Part shown: in pieces, positions 10,710 through 20,651 of the stretch
Numbering within the stretch: position 1 is the stretch's first letter
How the letters are laid out: each line of letters begins with the position of its first letter
NCBI GenBank assembly: GCA_037962975.1
Contig: CM075674.1
Span: 91,032,501 to 91,096,500, forward strand
DNA: 64,000 nucleotides
Direction of reading: 5' to 3'
From: Clitoria ternatea
Lineage: Eukaryota > Streptophyta > Magnoliopsida > Fabales > Fabaceae
Made by a program: the position numbers and the translations under genes
The notes under the pieces: model-generated
Told to the model about the DNA's origin: nothing
The model's database searches: none
The model's input: the letters and a program-made list of their open reading frames with translations, nothing else

Positions 10710-11140
10710 CGCTTGAGCGTAGCATACTGCGCGCTTGAGCGTGGCACCAGATGCCTAAGCGTGGGAGAGACAGAAGGCCTACGCTTACCCTTACGCTCAA
10801 GCGAAGACTCAGGAAATCAACAAACAGCATCAGACCCTTCTCACGCTTGAGCACGAGCCTGAGCTCGCTTGAGCGTGGCCCTGGATATAACTGGCACGCT
10901 TGAGTGAGGCATTATGAAGCTTAAGCGTAAAGACAATACAACATCAGGACCCTTCCATGCCCAAGCGTGAGGAAGGGCCGCTTGAGCGTGAACCCGAGCA
11001 CGCCTGAGTGTGGCTCGGGCGTGGATCAAGCGTGCTGAAGAAGAAGGCCACGCTTGAGCGTGGTTAAAGCAGTCTAAGCGTGAAACAATCAATGAGCATC
11101 AGGACCCCTCACGCTTGAGCGTGACCATTGAGCTCAAGCG
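10710..11140. repeat. Phased palindrome array in U3 of element B
   Basis: Sixteen CGCTTGAGCG-like sites begin at about 10710, 10732, 10752, 10794, 10844, 10866, 10897, 10918, 10958, 10979, 11001, 11023, 11051, 11071, 11112 and 11131. The steps are 22, 20, 42, 50, 22, 31, 21, 40, 21, 22, 22, 28, 20, 41 and 19 bp. Spacers often contain CATCAGGACCC. The array ends about 145 bp upstream of the TATA box. The other LTR carries the same array at about 62526-62957. Confidence 0.85.
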
Positions 11141-11284
11141 TGACTCATGCAGCATGGGACTTCCAAATTTTTTATTCACCAATGGTGCAATGCCAACTCA
11201 TCCATTTTCTTGGGTTTCTGCATGTCACTGAAAGATGCTTCATGGGCTCTATGCAAGTGGGCAAGGGAAGCTAGAGCATGACCT

Positions 11285-11292
11285 CTATAAAT
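11285..11292 (+). promoter_or_regulatory. Probable TATA box of element B LTR
   Basis: CTATAAAT in an otherwise mixed-composition stretch. It is placed as in the D and F LTRs, downstream of the palindrome array. It would separate U3 from R. Confidence 0.6.
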
Positions 11293-12178
11293 CAAGCAGA
11301 AAACAACATCAAGCATCATCAAGTTGGATTGATCAGATCGTCTTCTTCATTTTACCAAACACTTTTCCTGCATTTTTCACTCTGTATTTAAAAGGTTTCT
11401 TAAGTGAAAATGCATAGCATGAGTAACTAAATTTCCTTTATGGGATTGGTTGTAATCCATTCAATCCTGAAGTAACGCCGCTGTAAGTTTTTATGTGTGT
11501 AATAAGATTTGATAAGTTTCTGTATTTCCTTCTGTGTTTAATGCCTGAAAGTACTTGATCACTATTTTCTTGTTTTAAGTTTTCTCAAGTATGCTGGGAA
11601 GTGACTTTTGAAAGCAGAACTGAAAGAAATACTTGTTCTGAGTAGGTGGCTAGGGATGGCATCTAACGCAATAAACGTCAAAACAATCGATCAATAATGC
11701 TGGAATGATTTCAAGGTGACTGAGGGATCAGCGGTTTGAAATCATTCTTATGAATTTCGTAGTCGAGGGATCGATGCAAATGACTTTGATTTTGGCGTAG
11801 AAATTATCTTTTCAAGTTACTTACATAAAAACTTATGCAACTTACAGAAGGTGAGATGTGATGAAACCAATCCCTGTTTTACAAAACTGATTTTTCTCAA
11901 AACCATTCACTGTTGTCTTTTGCAAATTTTACTTTCTGTTATTTTTTTTTTATCAGCATCATTCATAATAAACTAAAACAAAATCTCCTGTCAACTTAAT
12001 TCAAAACTAAGATTTTCATGCTAACACCTCCTCGGTGGAACGACATCTATACTATATTACAACCTCTGTGTTAAACTTGGCACAACCATTCCATTGAGTT
12101 CATATTATACAAACTTGATTCTCTTTCCTTAAACTCTTCATTCTTTTGTATGAACCATAAAAATAGTTTATCAAGTTT

Positions 12179-12196
12179 TGGCGCCGCAGCCGGGGA
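12179..12196 (+). other. Primer-binding site of element B
   Basis: Reads TGGCGCCGCAGCCGGGGA, five bases after the LTR. This is the tRNA-Asp-type site with two or three changes from the versions in A, E1 and E2. Confidence 0.9.
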
Positions 12197-12303
12197 GGTG
12201 ATTTAAGTTTGAACATTTTAGCATTGAATTGACAAGACAATGTACATAAAATTGTTTTCAATTTCTTTTGTGTGGTAACTTAGCTATTTTGAGTACTTGA
12301 TTT

Positions 12304-13246
12304 ATGATCTTGAGAGGACAGGGTACAAAAGAACAACTTGCATTCGATCCAGAGATAGACAGGTTCCTCAAGAAAATCAAGAAAGCCAAGCAGAACTTCC
12401 ACGCAGGACAAACTTCCTCTCATACAATGGATGTCAACAGCAATAATCAAAACCCACCAAGGAGAACACTTGGAGATTACACTCTACAACAAGGACCCAG
12501 ACACTACTTAAGCATTGCTATACCAAATACAATCAGGGCTATAGAAATGAAACCTGCATTCCTTAGTTTAATTAGTTCCCACCAATTCCACGGAATGTCC
12601 AGTGAAGATCCATACACTCACTTGGCCATATTCTATGAATTAGTAGGAACAATAGGCTTTGAATAGGAAGTAATTGAAGCAACATATCTAAGACTATTTC
12701 CTTTTTCTCTCGCAGGTATAGCTAAAGAATGGCTCCAGTCGCACCCAAATCAAAGCCTAAACAATTGGGACACAGTGGAAGAGAAGTTCCTACACAAATT
12801 TTCCCACTATCTAGATTTATCTAGGCTAAGTCAGATATTACAACATTTAAACAAAGCCATGATGAACCTTTTTGTAAGGCATGGGAACATTTCAAATCTC
12901 TCCTGAGAAGATGCCCAAACCATGGCTTAGAAGATATTGCCCAATTGAATATCTTTTACAGTGGACTTAAAGCAGACACCAAAATGATACTGGATGCAGC
13001 AGCTGAAGGCACTATGATGACAGTAGATGCTGAGCAAGCTACAAGAATCATTGAAGCATTATCATCCACGGATTACCAAGCTCAGCATGATAGAACACAA
13101 GTCCAAAAGAAGGAAATGTTGGAACTCAATACAACAGATACCATTTTGGCTCAAAATAAAATTTTGACACAACAAATTAAAGCTCTGACACAGCAAATAA
13201 CAAAACTCCCTCAACAACTACATGTTGTACAATCCTCTACAGGCAA
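12304..13246 (+). pseudogene. Element B gag, N-terminal and capsid part
   Basis: Starts near the ATG at 12304. Residues about 76-120 (IEMKPAFLSLISSHQFHGM and SSEDPYTHL) match the capsid start of Athila-like gag. A TAG at 12664 stops the frame. The following capsid blocks (LRLFPFSLAG, then EWL) continue in frame, and a frameshift near 12830-12900 precedes the frame reopened at 12945 (IFYSGLKADTKMILDAAAEG). A Gln-rich coiled coil ends at the insertion point of C. It continues at 18030. As it stands it cannot make a full capsid. Confidence 0.85.
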
Positions 13247-13571
13247 TGTAACACCCTGAATTTTATAAAAATGAGTAATTAGTGTGAATGGAAAATCTTT
13301 GATTATTGAGGATGATGTGTGGGAAAATGTGGAATCATTATGGCAAGGTATGAACATATATAAGATAAAGATGAGTTTGAACTTCATATGATTAATATGT
13401 TTGGAATGAGAATTTTATAAGTATGGATGATTGGACAAGTATATGCCTCGTAGGTTGTATATGGTATGCTAGAAATAATTAAGCTGGCTTGAGTGAAATT
13501 ACATGGGCGGAGTTGAATGAAATTGTGAGTGAGGTGAGAGCTTTCAGTTTCTGCGCCAGTGCTGATCATTT

Positions 13572-13816
13572 CGCTCAGGCGAAGTGAATTCTCGTTTGAG
13601 CGAGAGACTCACATGTTGGGAATTTAGCTTCTGGGTAATTCTTGCTCAGGCGAGGGTAAGTCTCGCTCAAGCGAGCTTGTCCCAGTATCAGTGTTTAGAC
13701 ACTGGAGGGAATTCGCCCAGGCGAATAGAATTTCGCCCGAGTGAGGGCGAAGGGAATCAGTTGCTGGATGGAATCCACCCGAGCGAAGGATCTTAAGGGT
13801 AGCAATCGCTCAGGCG
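13572..13816. repeat. Phased palindrome array near the left end of C
   Basis: CGCTCAGGCG/CGCTCAAGCG/CGCCCAGGCG-type sites start at about 13572, 13593, 13643, 13664, 13714, 13734, 13776 and 13807, with steps of 21, 50, 21, 50, 20, 42 and 31 bp. The first three pairs repeat every 70-71 bp. Confidence 0.8.
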
Positions 13817-15085
13817 AGGCAATTGATTAATGAGGGACCGCTGGTGCTTTTGGACCATTATAGGGCCCAGTTTCCCTTTTCTTTTTTCTTCTTCTGTGTG
13901 GTCCCCATGTTGATAACTCATGTGCCTTGATGGTCAAATGGGTCCGGTTTTCTCTCCCTCCTTGTCCACGTGGTGTTTGTGTAATCATTGTTAAGAGAAT
14001 TAGCATTAAATGCTGATGGACTTACATTAAATGAGGATAGGATGTTGTGATGAGGGGGATGCTGATAAGGCTGAGATGATAAGGCCTTGGTTGCATCTTT
14101 TTCTTCTCACTCTCTCTTCATTCTTTGTTGGTACATGTTATGGAGGAGAGAAGTGCTCCTTCTTCCCTCTAGAACTTGTTGGAGCTCCTGCTTCATCTTC
14201 TTCCTTTCCTTCATCCTCTTCTTCCACTCCTGCATGGCATAGAACCGAGTGGAACAACGTGCGGCTGTGTGTTATGGAAACTAGGCTATTCCTTGTTTCC
14301 CTGGTGCTTCCTCTTCATCTTTCTCCATGTGATGGGCTGGTTGTGCCTTGGTTGGAAGCTATAGCAGTCTCTGGATGCCTCAGTTGTGGATGGAAGATGG
14401 TCCACTGTGTTGTGAGGATGAAGACATGCATGATGCATGAGGGCATGGTTGTATGCCTTGGGGAGCTTGGAGGTTGCTGCTCGAGTGAAACAGCATGGAC
14501 TCTTCCATGGCTGTGAGCAGAGTGGAACTTAGGTGTTGGTGGCTTGAAGGCTCGAGTGGAGTAAAGTCTAGGATCTCTACTGGGCCGAGTGAAGTTTGTG
14601 AGCTTTAGGAGACTTCTTCATTGACTTGGTGGGAGAGCTGCTTCGGAAGGAAGCTGTGTTGGCTCTTCTATGGTTTAAAAAGCCGAGCAGGGTGCTGCTG
14701 TGGCTGAGCCGAGTGGCCATGTCACCTCTGGAACATCATTCCAGGTAAGGGGGCTTTACATCTTAAATGCATGGATTTCTGGACGGGTTTCGGGTGAAAT
14801 TGTCACACTGTGTTGTGTTGTAATATGTATGATATGCTGTAGTTGAGTAAATAGCCCGGATTATTGATGCTTATTATTTATGTAATGTATGATACCCGTT
14901 CATATGATGTGTGATGTTTGATGATGATGTTTATGTTAAGATGTATGAGATGCACATGATGAATTTTGAGTTCTATGTGTGATTCTCTATTTGTCCCTGG
15001 ATGTGTATACATTTGAATGCATGTGAGTTTTTATTGATGTATATGCGTATGCTGAATGCATGTATGGGGACTGTTATGATGAATG

Positions 15086-17588
15086 CCGAGTAGGCTTATA
15101 AATGAAAGCATGAAATGCTTATTGGAAAGGATAAATCCGAGTGAAATATTGGCATAGGTTAATTACTAGTGTTGTATTCCGAGTGGAATTATACATATAC
15201 GATGGTGGGTGAGGCTTAGAAAATGCTAAATCTGAGTGTATCCCATGAAATAGCCTGTGAGGCTTGTGATAGATGATAATTCCGAGTGATGGCATAGTGA
15301 TGCCGAGTGCATGTGGTATAAGCCGAGTCATCTGATTATTGTTGAGTTGCCGAGTGAATTTAATGTTGAACGCAGATTTCCGAATGGGCAATCGAATGAA
15401 TATGAGTTGAATTTATATGTATATGTGATATTGAGTTATTGAATATGAACACCTTGCGGGGTGCCACGAGGGTGTAATCCCGAGTGAAGAGGACGTGGTC
15501 CTAATGTTGTATATGATGAAAGACCTTGGGTTGGACTCGGGGCAGTGCCTGGGGCACTAAGCGTGAAATGAGACGCTTGATGAAATGCTGAGTGCATTGG
15601 CGTTGGACGCCGAGTGGGGATGAAACCGTATACATCCGATTCGCCACTAGAATGCGTTGAACTTCTATACCGATCGGCAATCAGATGACAACATGTGATG
15701 AATAGGTTTAAGTCCTGGAGCTGGGCTCGGACAGACTCCTTGAGCATGGCTCGGAGTGTGAATATTGTTGATATAGTCTTGGGGTAGACTTGAGATGAAA
15801 TCCGATTGAGGGATTATATTATTGATGAGGATTTTAGGCTTTATAGCCAAGTGAAAATGGTAAGAAACTCGATTGAAGATGTTTGTGATTGTTTATATTG
15901 AATGGCAGTGAATGTTGAGTTGATTGATGTATATGTTATGGCATGTTATGGATTCTATGATTAATCCGAGCCAATATCTGTCATTTAATATGTAATGCTC
16001 ACCCCTACACCATTTTTCAGTGTATGCAGGTCGGTTTGGAATGTTATGATGGTCTTAAACCCGAGTGATGGGTATTTATGATGAGGCTGTATGAATAATG
16101 TAATGTACCGAGTGAAATTGATGTATTAAAGCCTTGGTTGGCTCTTATGACCTGTTGTATAATGAATACGACTATATGTATTAGATCCGAGTGTGTGTAT
16201 ATATAAGATTTACATTGAAATCATGTAAATGTATTGGATAATGGATGCTAGTGAATGAATAAAGTTAAGTTGACATTACTCGAGTGTAAATTCCTATTGG
16301 TATATATATATATATATATATATATATGTTTTATTTGGGCATTATGTATTGGAGTTGACTTAGGATTAATAATGATAAATCATGTTAAGATGATGGATAA
16401 TCTGAGTGTCTGTATGTATACATATGTTTTAGGGATAACATGAATATGTTTTAGTGTGAGTATTGCTGAGTGGGTAGTCAGCTTTGGGAAGCAGAGAGTA
16501 CATTTATGTATGAGTTTTATGTTGATTTAATGCTTCTTACCGACTAAAAAATAATGGTGTTGAAGGAGTGAATCTAAGTTAATGAATCCTGAGAGGGATA
16601 TAAGAGGTTTAGACTCATTTCCAAGTGAGATTCATACCTTGGACCTTTGCCAAAAGACAATGGTCTTATGGGATTCTGAGTGGAACGTATTATAAGAGAA
16701 GGATAGCCTAATTGTAATTAAGTGATGAAAATCCGAGTGAACCCTAGTGGGGAATGATTTGAATATCCCGAGGGAAGATCTATTGCAAGGACTTAGATTG
16801 ATATATTCTAAGTGCATGAATTATAAATGTATTCTGAGTGAATATAGGAACCTATTCCGAGTGAATAGGGTAATGAGTGTTCTGAGTGTATAAGTATGGA
16901 ATGTGTCCAAGTGAGACTCATATGTGTGAGTTTTTCCGAGTGAAGATCACTTAGATGGATTCTGAGAGAAATTCCCTCTTGATGATCTCCTTGTGATGGA
17001 TGTTGTGGGAGGATTTCCCGAGTAAAATAGGCTTGAATGATTCCGAGTGAAAGTATGTGTAAATCCTGAGTGGGAATGATTTATCTAAACCCGAGGGAAA
17101 ATCTAAGTGATTCTCTTCCGAGGCAGGTCTTGTGATAATGGTTTAGCTTGGGATATATTCTAAGTGTTGGAAATATATAATCTGAGTGGTTACGTAATGC
17201 ATAAGTCCGAGTGACTTAACTTGGTGGATGGCTTGAATATTCTCCGAGTGAGAGAAATGATGATTGTGCCAAGTGATGAACATGTAAAATACTCCCGAGT
17301 GAGTGAAGGGTTGCAATATGCCGAGTGGCGTTTGATTGGGAAATATTCCGGTTGAGGGTTTATAGAATCCAAGTGGGATAACCCTCATTTACCGAGTGAA
17401 TCAGGTCTGTACACTGGTGGATAAATATAAGAGACTATGTTATGGAATGTAGGTGTGTTGGGGTTGTTTCCCGAGTGTTGGAACCCCTTATACCGAGTGG
17501 CCTTAGGAATGAATCCCGAGTGGACTAAGTCATTACCGAGGGAATGGCTGTCTCATATACCGAGTCATGGATTAGCCGAGTGTGGCTT
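15086..17588. repeat. Dispersed CCGAGTGAA motif cluster in C
   Basis: Several dozen copies of (T/C)CCGAGTG(A/G)A, irregularly spaced, cover 2.5 kb. Near 15086-15323 the steps (51, 42, 53, 50, 21, 20) again look helical, but elsewhere (about 17182-17321) they are near 25 bp, so phasing is not general. The word also builds the tract in A at 2690-4075. Confidence 0.7.
16301..16327. repeat. (TA)n microsatellite
   Basis: About 13 uninterrupted TA units inside element C. Confidence 0.97.
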
Positions 17589-17655
17589 CTCGCTTCAGAG
17601 AGTGAGATCTCATTTCCGCGAGTATGTTGGATAAGAAGGTTTTTGATATTGGTTT

Positions 17656-17761
17656 CGCTCAAGCGAAGGGGTGTTCGCCCGAGCGAATTGTGCTGTCTCG
17701 CTCAAGCGGAGTCGGATCTCGCTTAAGCGAGTGCACACTGTATTGTTGGGTCGCTCAGGCG
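17656..17761. repeat. Palindrome cluster near the right end of C
   Basis: Five CGCTCAAGCG-like sites at about 17656, 17676, 17699, 17720 and 17752 (steps 20, 23, 21, 32). Same motif class as the left array of C and as A and B. Confidence 0.75.
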
Positions 17762-18029
17762 CTGTTTTATTCTTCCGTTGTGAATGTCTTTCCTTTATTC
17801 TGATCGGTTTTCCGAGCTTCTGGTCAGTTTTTGCCTTTCTTTATATTTGTTTAAATTCTACCCGGTTGCTGGGTTGGCTTTTGGAAAAATTATTCTTCCG
17901 CTGTTTGTCTTCTTGGTTGGTCATGGGACCAGCTCTCACATCTTCATATATGGGAGTGTTTTTATTATAGATCCAGGCTATTTTCTAATTAATTTATGAA
18001 AAATTGACCCCTATCTTCAGGGTGTCACA

Positions 18030-18113
18030 GGCAACCAACAAGCACAAATGAGATGTGATTTTTGTGAAGGAGAACATCAGAATGGACACTGTCAAAGAGA
18101 GCAAGGAGACCAA
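18030..18113 (+). pseudogene. Element B gag, zinc-knuckle fragment between C and D
   Basis: Twenty-eight codons lie between the two insertions. They contain CDFCEGEHQNGHC, a C-x2-C-x3-H-x4-C nucleic-acid-binding knuckle of Athila gag type. D inserted only 84 bp from C. The frame continues into 44294 once D and one ACCAA copy are discounted. Confidence 0.88.
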
Positions 18114-19228
18114 TGTTAGCCAAGGCCTCAACGCTCAAGAGGGGGGGTGAATTGAGTGTTTCAAATTTTCGCGCGGAATCCCCTTGGAAATGGTTAGTAA
18201 TATACAAATGATGCAATGATCAAGAGACAACAACTTTTATGCACATATCACACTATGACACACTTGATATGCAATGACAATATTTAGCTTTAAGTGTGAT
18301 AAACAAGGCAAGTTATTGGTTTAAACAATTTATCAATCAGTTAGAGTGCATAGATTTATTTCACAAATAATGTGATGTTTCCTATAAGGGTTCAGCTCAT
18401 TCAATATATCAAACAGCTTGTGTGCATGAAAAAGGTGAAGGCAATTAAGTAAGTATCACACAAGAGTTGATAGGAAACAATGATCTAGATACTTGGCAAG
18501 TTAAAACAAATTTCAGTTTTTTAAGAACTTTACCAAATATTGATTCAAGCAAATTATCAAACACTTGGCATGCAGAGTTAGTTTTCTACTTGAACAACAA
18601 CTTTTAGTTTTCTACTTGAACAACAACTTTGATTCACACATTCAGCTCAAGCATTTCAACAAACAGTTTATATGCACAGTTGTATAAAGAGTTCAAGGTA
18701 GAGAGAAATGCAAACCAATTTAACGAGTTCCACCAACCCGGTGTACGTCTCGCCTTCAAGCAACCCACTTGAAGGATTCCACTATTGAAGATTTGAGATA
18801 CAAGCTTTGAGCAATTGCAGCTTCCTAGTGTCCCACACTCAAGAACTTAATTCTCACAAGCAAAGGGCAACCCACCCAATCTCACAATCTCTCAATACCC
18901 AAAGGTTGAACCCCAACCTTTGTGACCACTCAACCTAGAGTGAAAAACCTTGGTGTTTTGGTGTTTGGTTTACAAGCAATTAACTCTCTCAATAGAGTAG
19001 ATACACAAATGAAAGCTCTCACAAATTCTAACTCTCAACAAGAGAGGATATGCAAATTGAAACTCACAATTTAACAACTCTTAAGCAATATGCAAGTTTA
19101 GAAACAAGAGTTGAAGAATATACAAGAGAAATCTAATAAGAAGACCTCTAGAAGAAGAATATTGATTGCCTTGTGTTGTGCCTTGGTCTTTTCCTTTTTG
19201 CCCCTTTCTCTTGCTTGAATCCATGCTT

Positions 19229-19238
19229 CATTTATAGC
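19229..19238 (-). promoter_or_regulatory. Probable TATA box of element D LTR
   Basis: The minus strand reads GGCTATAAATG. It lies about 130 bp downstream, in element sense, of the palindrome array. F has the same CTATAAATG word at the matching place. Confidence 0.6.
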
Positions 19239-19364
19239 CATTTTTAGGGTTTCCAGCCGTTGCACATTGTCTCAAACGAATACCTTAGCATGGGCATAAA
19301 GTGGGAGTGAAGAAATAAGCTGGAGTTCCACTTAAAAGCATTTTCCCACGTTTTGACACTATGG

Positions 19365-19737
19365 TAATCAATTAGCCTTCGAGCTGTAATCGATTACAAT
19401 TTGGAATCTTCAGTGTTATGCAGCAGGTAATTGATTAGCATTTGTATTGTAATCGATTAGCTATGAAACAGAACCCTTCTAATCGATTATTCCTTTCCTT
19501 GTAATCGATTATGAATGATACCTGATGCTCTTACTTATGTCTCGCAGCATGGTAATCGATTAGGTACTTGTGCAATCGATTATGGACAAAACAGAAACTC
19601 AGTAATCGATTAGATTCTTACTTGTAATTGATTAGATATGTTCCAGAACCCTTGTAATTAATTGTCCTTCTTATTGTAATCAATTGTACCATGAACAGAG
19701 TTATGGTAATCGATTATTCCAGTTTGGTAATCGATTA
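19365..19737. repeat. Phased TAATCGATTA array in U3 of element D
   Basis: Fourteen copies of TAATCGATTA (four with one base changed in the ATCGAT core or an end) start at 19365, 19387, 19428, 19450, 19480, 19502, 19553, 19573, 19603, 19625, 19655, 19677, 19707 and 19728. Steps are 22, 41, 22, 30, 22, 51, 20, 30, 22, 30, 22, 30 and 21 bp: seven pairs, all close to whole turns. Spacers between pairs repeatedly contain AACAGAAC or CAGAACCCTT. The other LTR has it at about 43447-43818. Confidence 0.92.
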
Positions 19738-20209
19738 GGACATGTACCTGATACAATTCTTCAAGGTCTTTGATATGTTCTTGATATGTATTGACTCATG
19801 ACTTATTCCATTGATCCTCATGCTTTGTTTCCTTGATTATTCTTCAACTTATGACTTGTTCTTCATGATTTAGTTCATGTCATCAACCTTGTCTTCCATA
19901 GCTCATGTTTCTTTAAATCTTTGTGAGGCATCTTCATCTCTTTGTTCTTAGCCATTGTCTTTGTGCTTGAACCTTCTTGTTTCTGAACCTTTGCCATTCC
20001 ATCATCATCATGAATACTTTGTCATTCATCAAAACTACTTTGCATACTTACATATACAACTTCGTTCTCCCCCTTTTTGATGATGACAATTAATGTTGCA
20101 TTATGGCTTGTATTCTTGGTTTCATAGTAATATCCTTTCTTCCTTTAGGAGTCTTTGCCTTAGTCTTTACGTTTGTCGTTATCAAAACCTGTTTCAACAT
20201 TTAAACACA

Positions 20210-20651
20210 TTCTCCCCCTTTTTGATGATGACAACCAATGTTCATCTCGTAGGGTGTTAGTTTCACAGAATAATGACAATCAATGTTTATATGTATTCTC
20301 CCCCTATATGATGTAATGAATGCTAGTTAAGAGTTATCCTCCCCCTTAATCTTGTAACTTATGCCAATTATTTTAAAACATATCAAATGATAGGAACATG
20401 CCCTAAGCATGATATCTCTCCCCCTTTTTCATAAATGACATCCTATTCTCTTTACTAATCCTTCCACTAATCTCTCCCCCTTTGGCATCATCAAAAAGAT
20501 CATTAACTTAGTCATAATCTATGCCATCAACATATAAGCTCATTTATTTGAATAAGAGAGATTTAGGGCAAGTATTTCATATGGATTTCAAATCAAAGCT
20601 TAAAGCATGATCAATGATATATACCATTTTATTGCATCTAGAGTATATAAG
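20210..20651 (-). other. Element D polypurine tract and 3' untranslated end
   Basis: The tract beside the LTR reads AAAAAGGGGGAGA on the minus strand (20210-20223). Four more C5 tracts on the plus strand at about 20299, 20338, 20420 and 20474 are polypurine-like copies. No ORF. The stretch is cut at 20651 by E1 (duplication ATAAG, 20647-20651). Confidence 0.8.

Larger units (their letters stand above)
10511..12173 (+). repeat. Element B 5' LTR (1663 bp)
   Basis: Starts TGATAAGTGCTTATTTT and ends AATAGTTTATCA, three to six bases before the primer-binding site. It holds the phased CGCTTGAGCG array (10710-11140) followed by a TATA box at 11285. The same start word, TGATAAG, is found in the A and E LTRs, which supports one broad lineage. 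Confidence 0.93.
13247..18029. mobile_element. Element C: 4.8-kb solo-LTR-like insertion
   Basis: Ends are TGTAACACCCTGA and TCAGGGTGTCACA, near-perfect inverted repeats starting TG and ending CA. A 5-bp duplication GGCAA flanks it (13242-13246 and 18030-18034). It splits B's gag exactly. There is no internal duplication, no primer-binding site and no coding motif, so a solo LTR left by LTR-LTR recombination is the simplest reading; plant Ty3 elements with very long LTRs starting TGTAACACCC are known. A large non-coding retrotransposon derivative is the alternative. The 161-residue frame at 14031-14516 has no recognisable domain and is not called. Orientation is undetermined. Confidence 0.8.
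18114..20209 (-). repeat. Element D 3' LTR (2096 bp)
   Basis: Pairs with 42230-44293. It carries a ~30-bp tandem duplication near 18585-18625 that the other copy lacks. Inside the LTR near 20062 lies another TCTCCCCCTTTTTGATGATGAC, a copy of the polypurine region found just outside the LTR at 20210. Confidence 0.92.

Noticed and set aside
14031..14516. 161-residue ORF in element C
   Set aside because: No domain, odd Ser/Leu/Cys composition and located in an LTR-like unit; not supported as a gene.
15086..17588. Helical phasing of CCGAGTG words in C
   Set aside because: Holds for about the first ten copies only; later steps are near 25 or 37 bp and the word is not palindromic.
13247..18029. 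Element C as a DNA transposon with inverted termini
   Set aside because: Inverted match is only about 13 bp, ends are TG...CA with a 5-bp duplication, and no transposase is present; LTR origin fits better.
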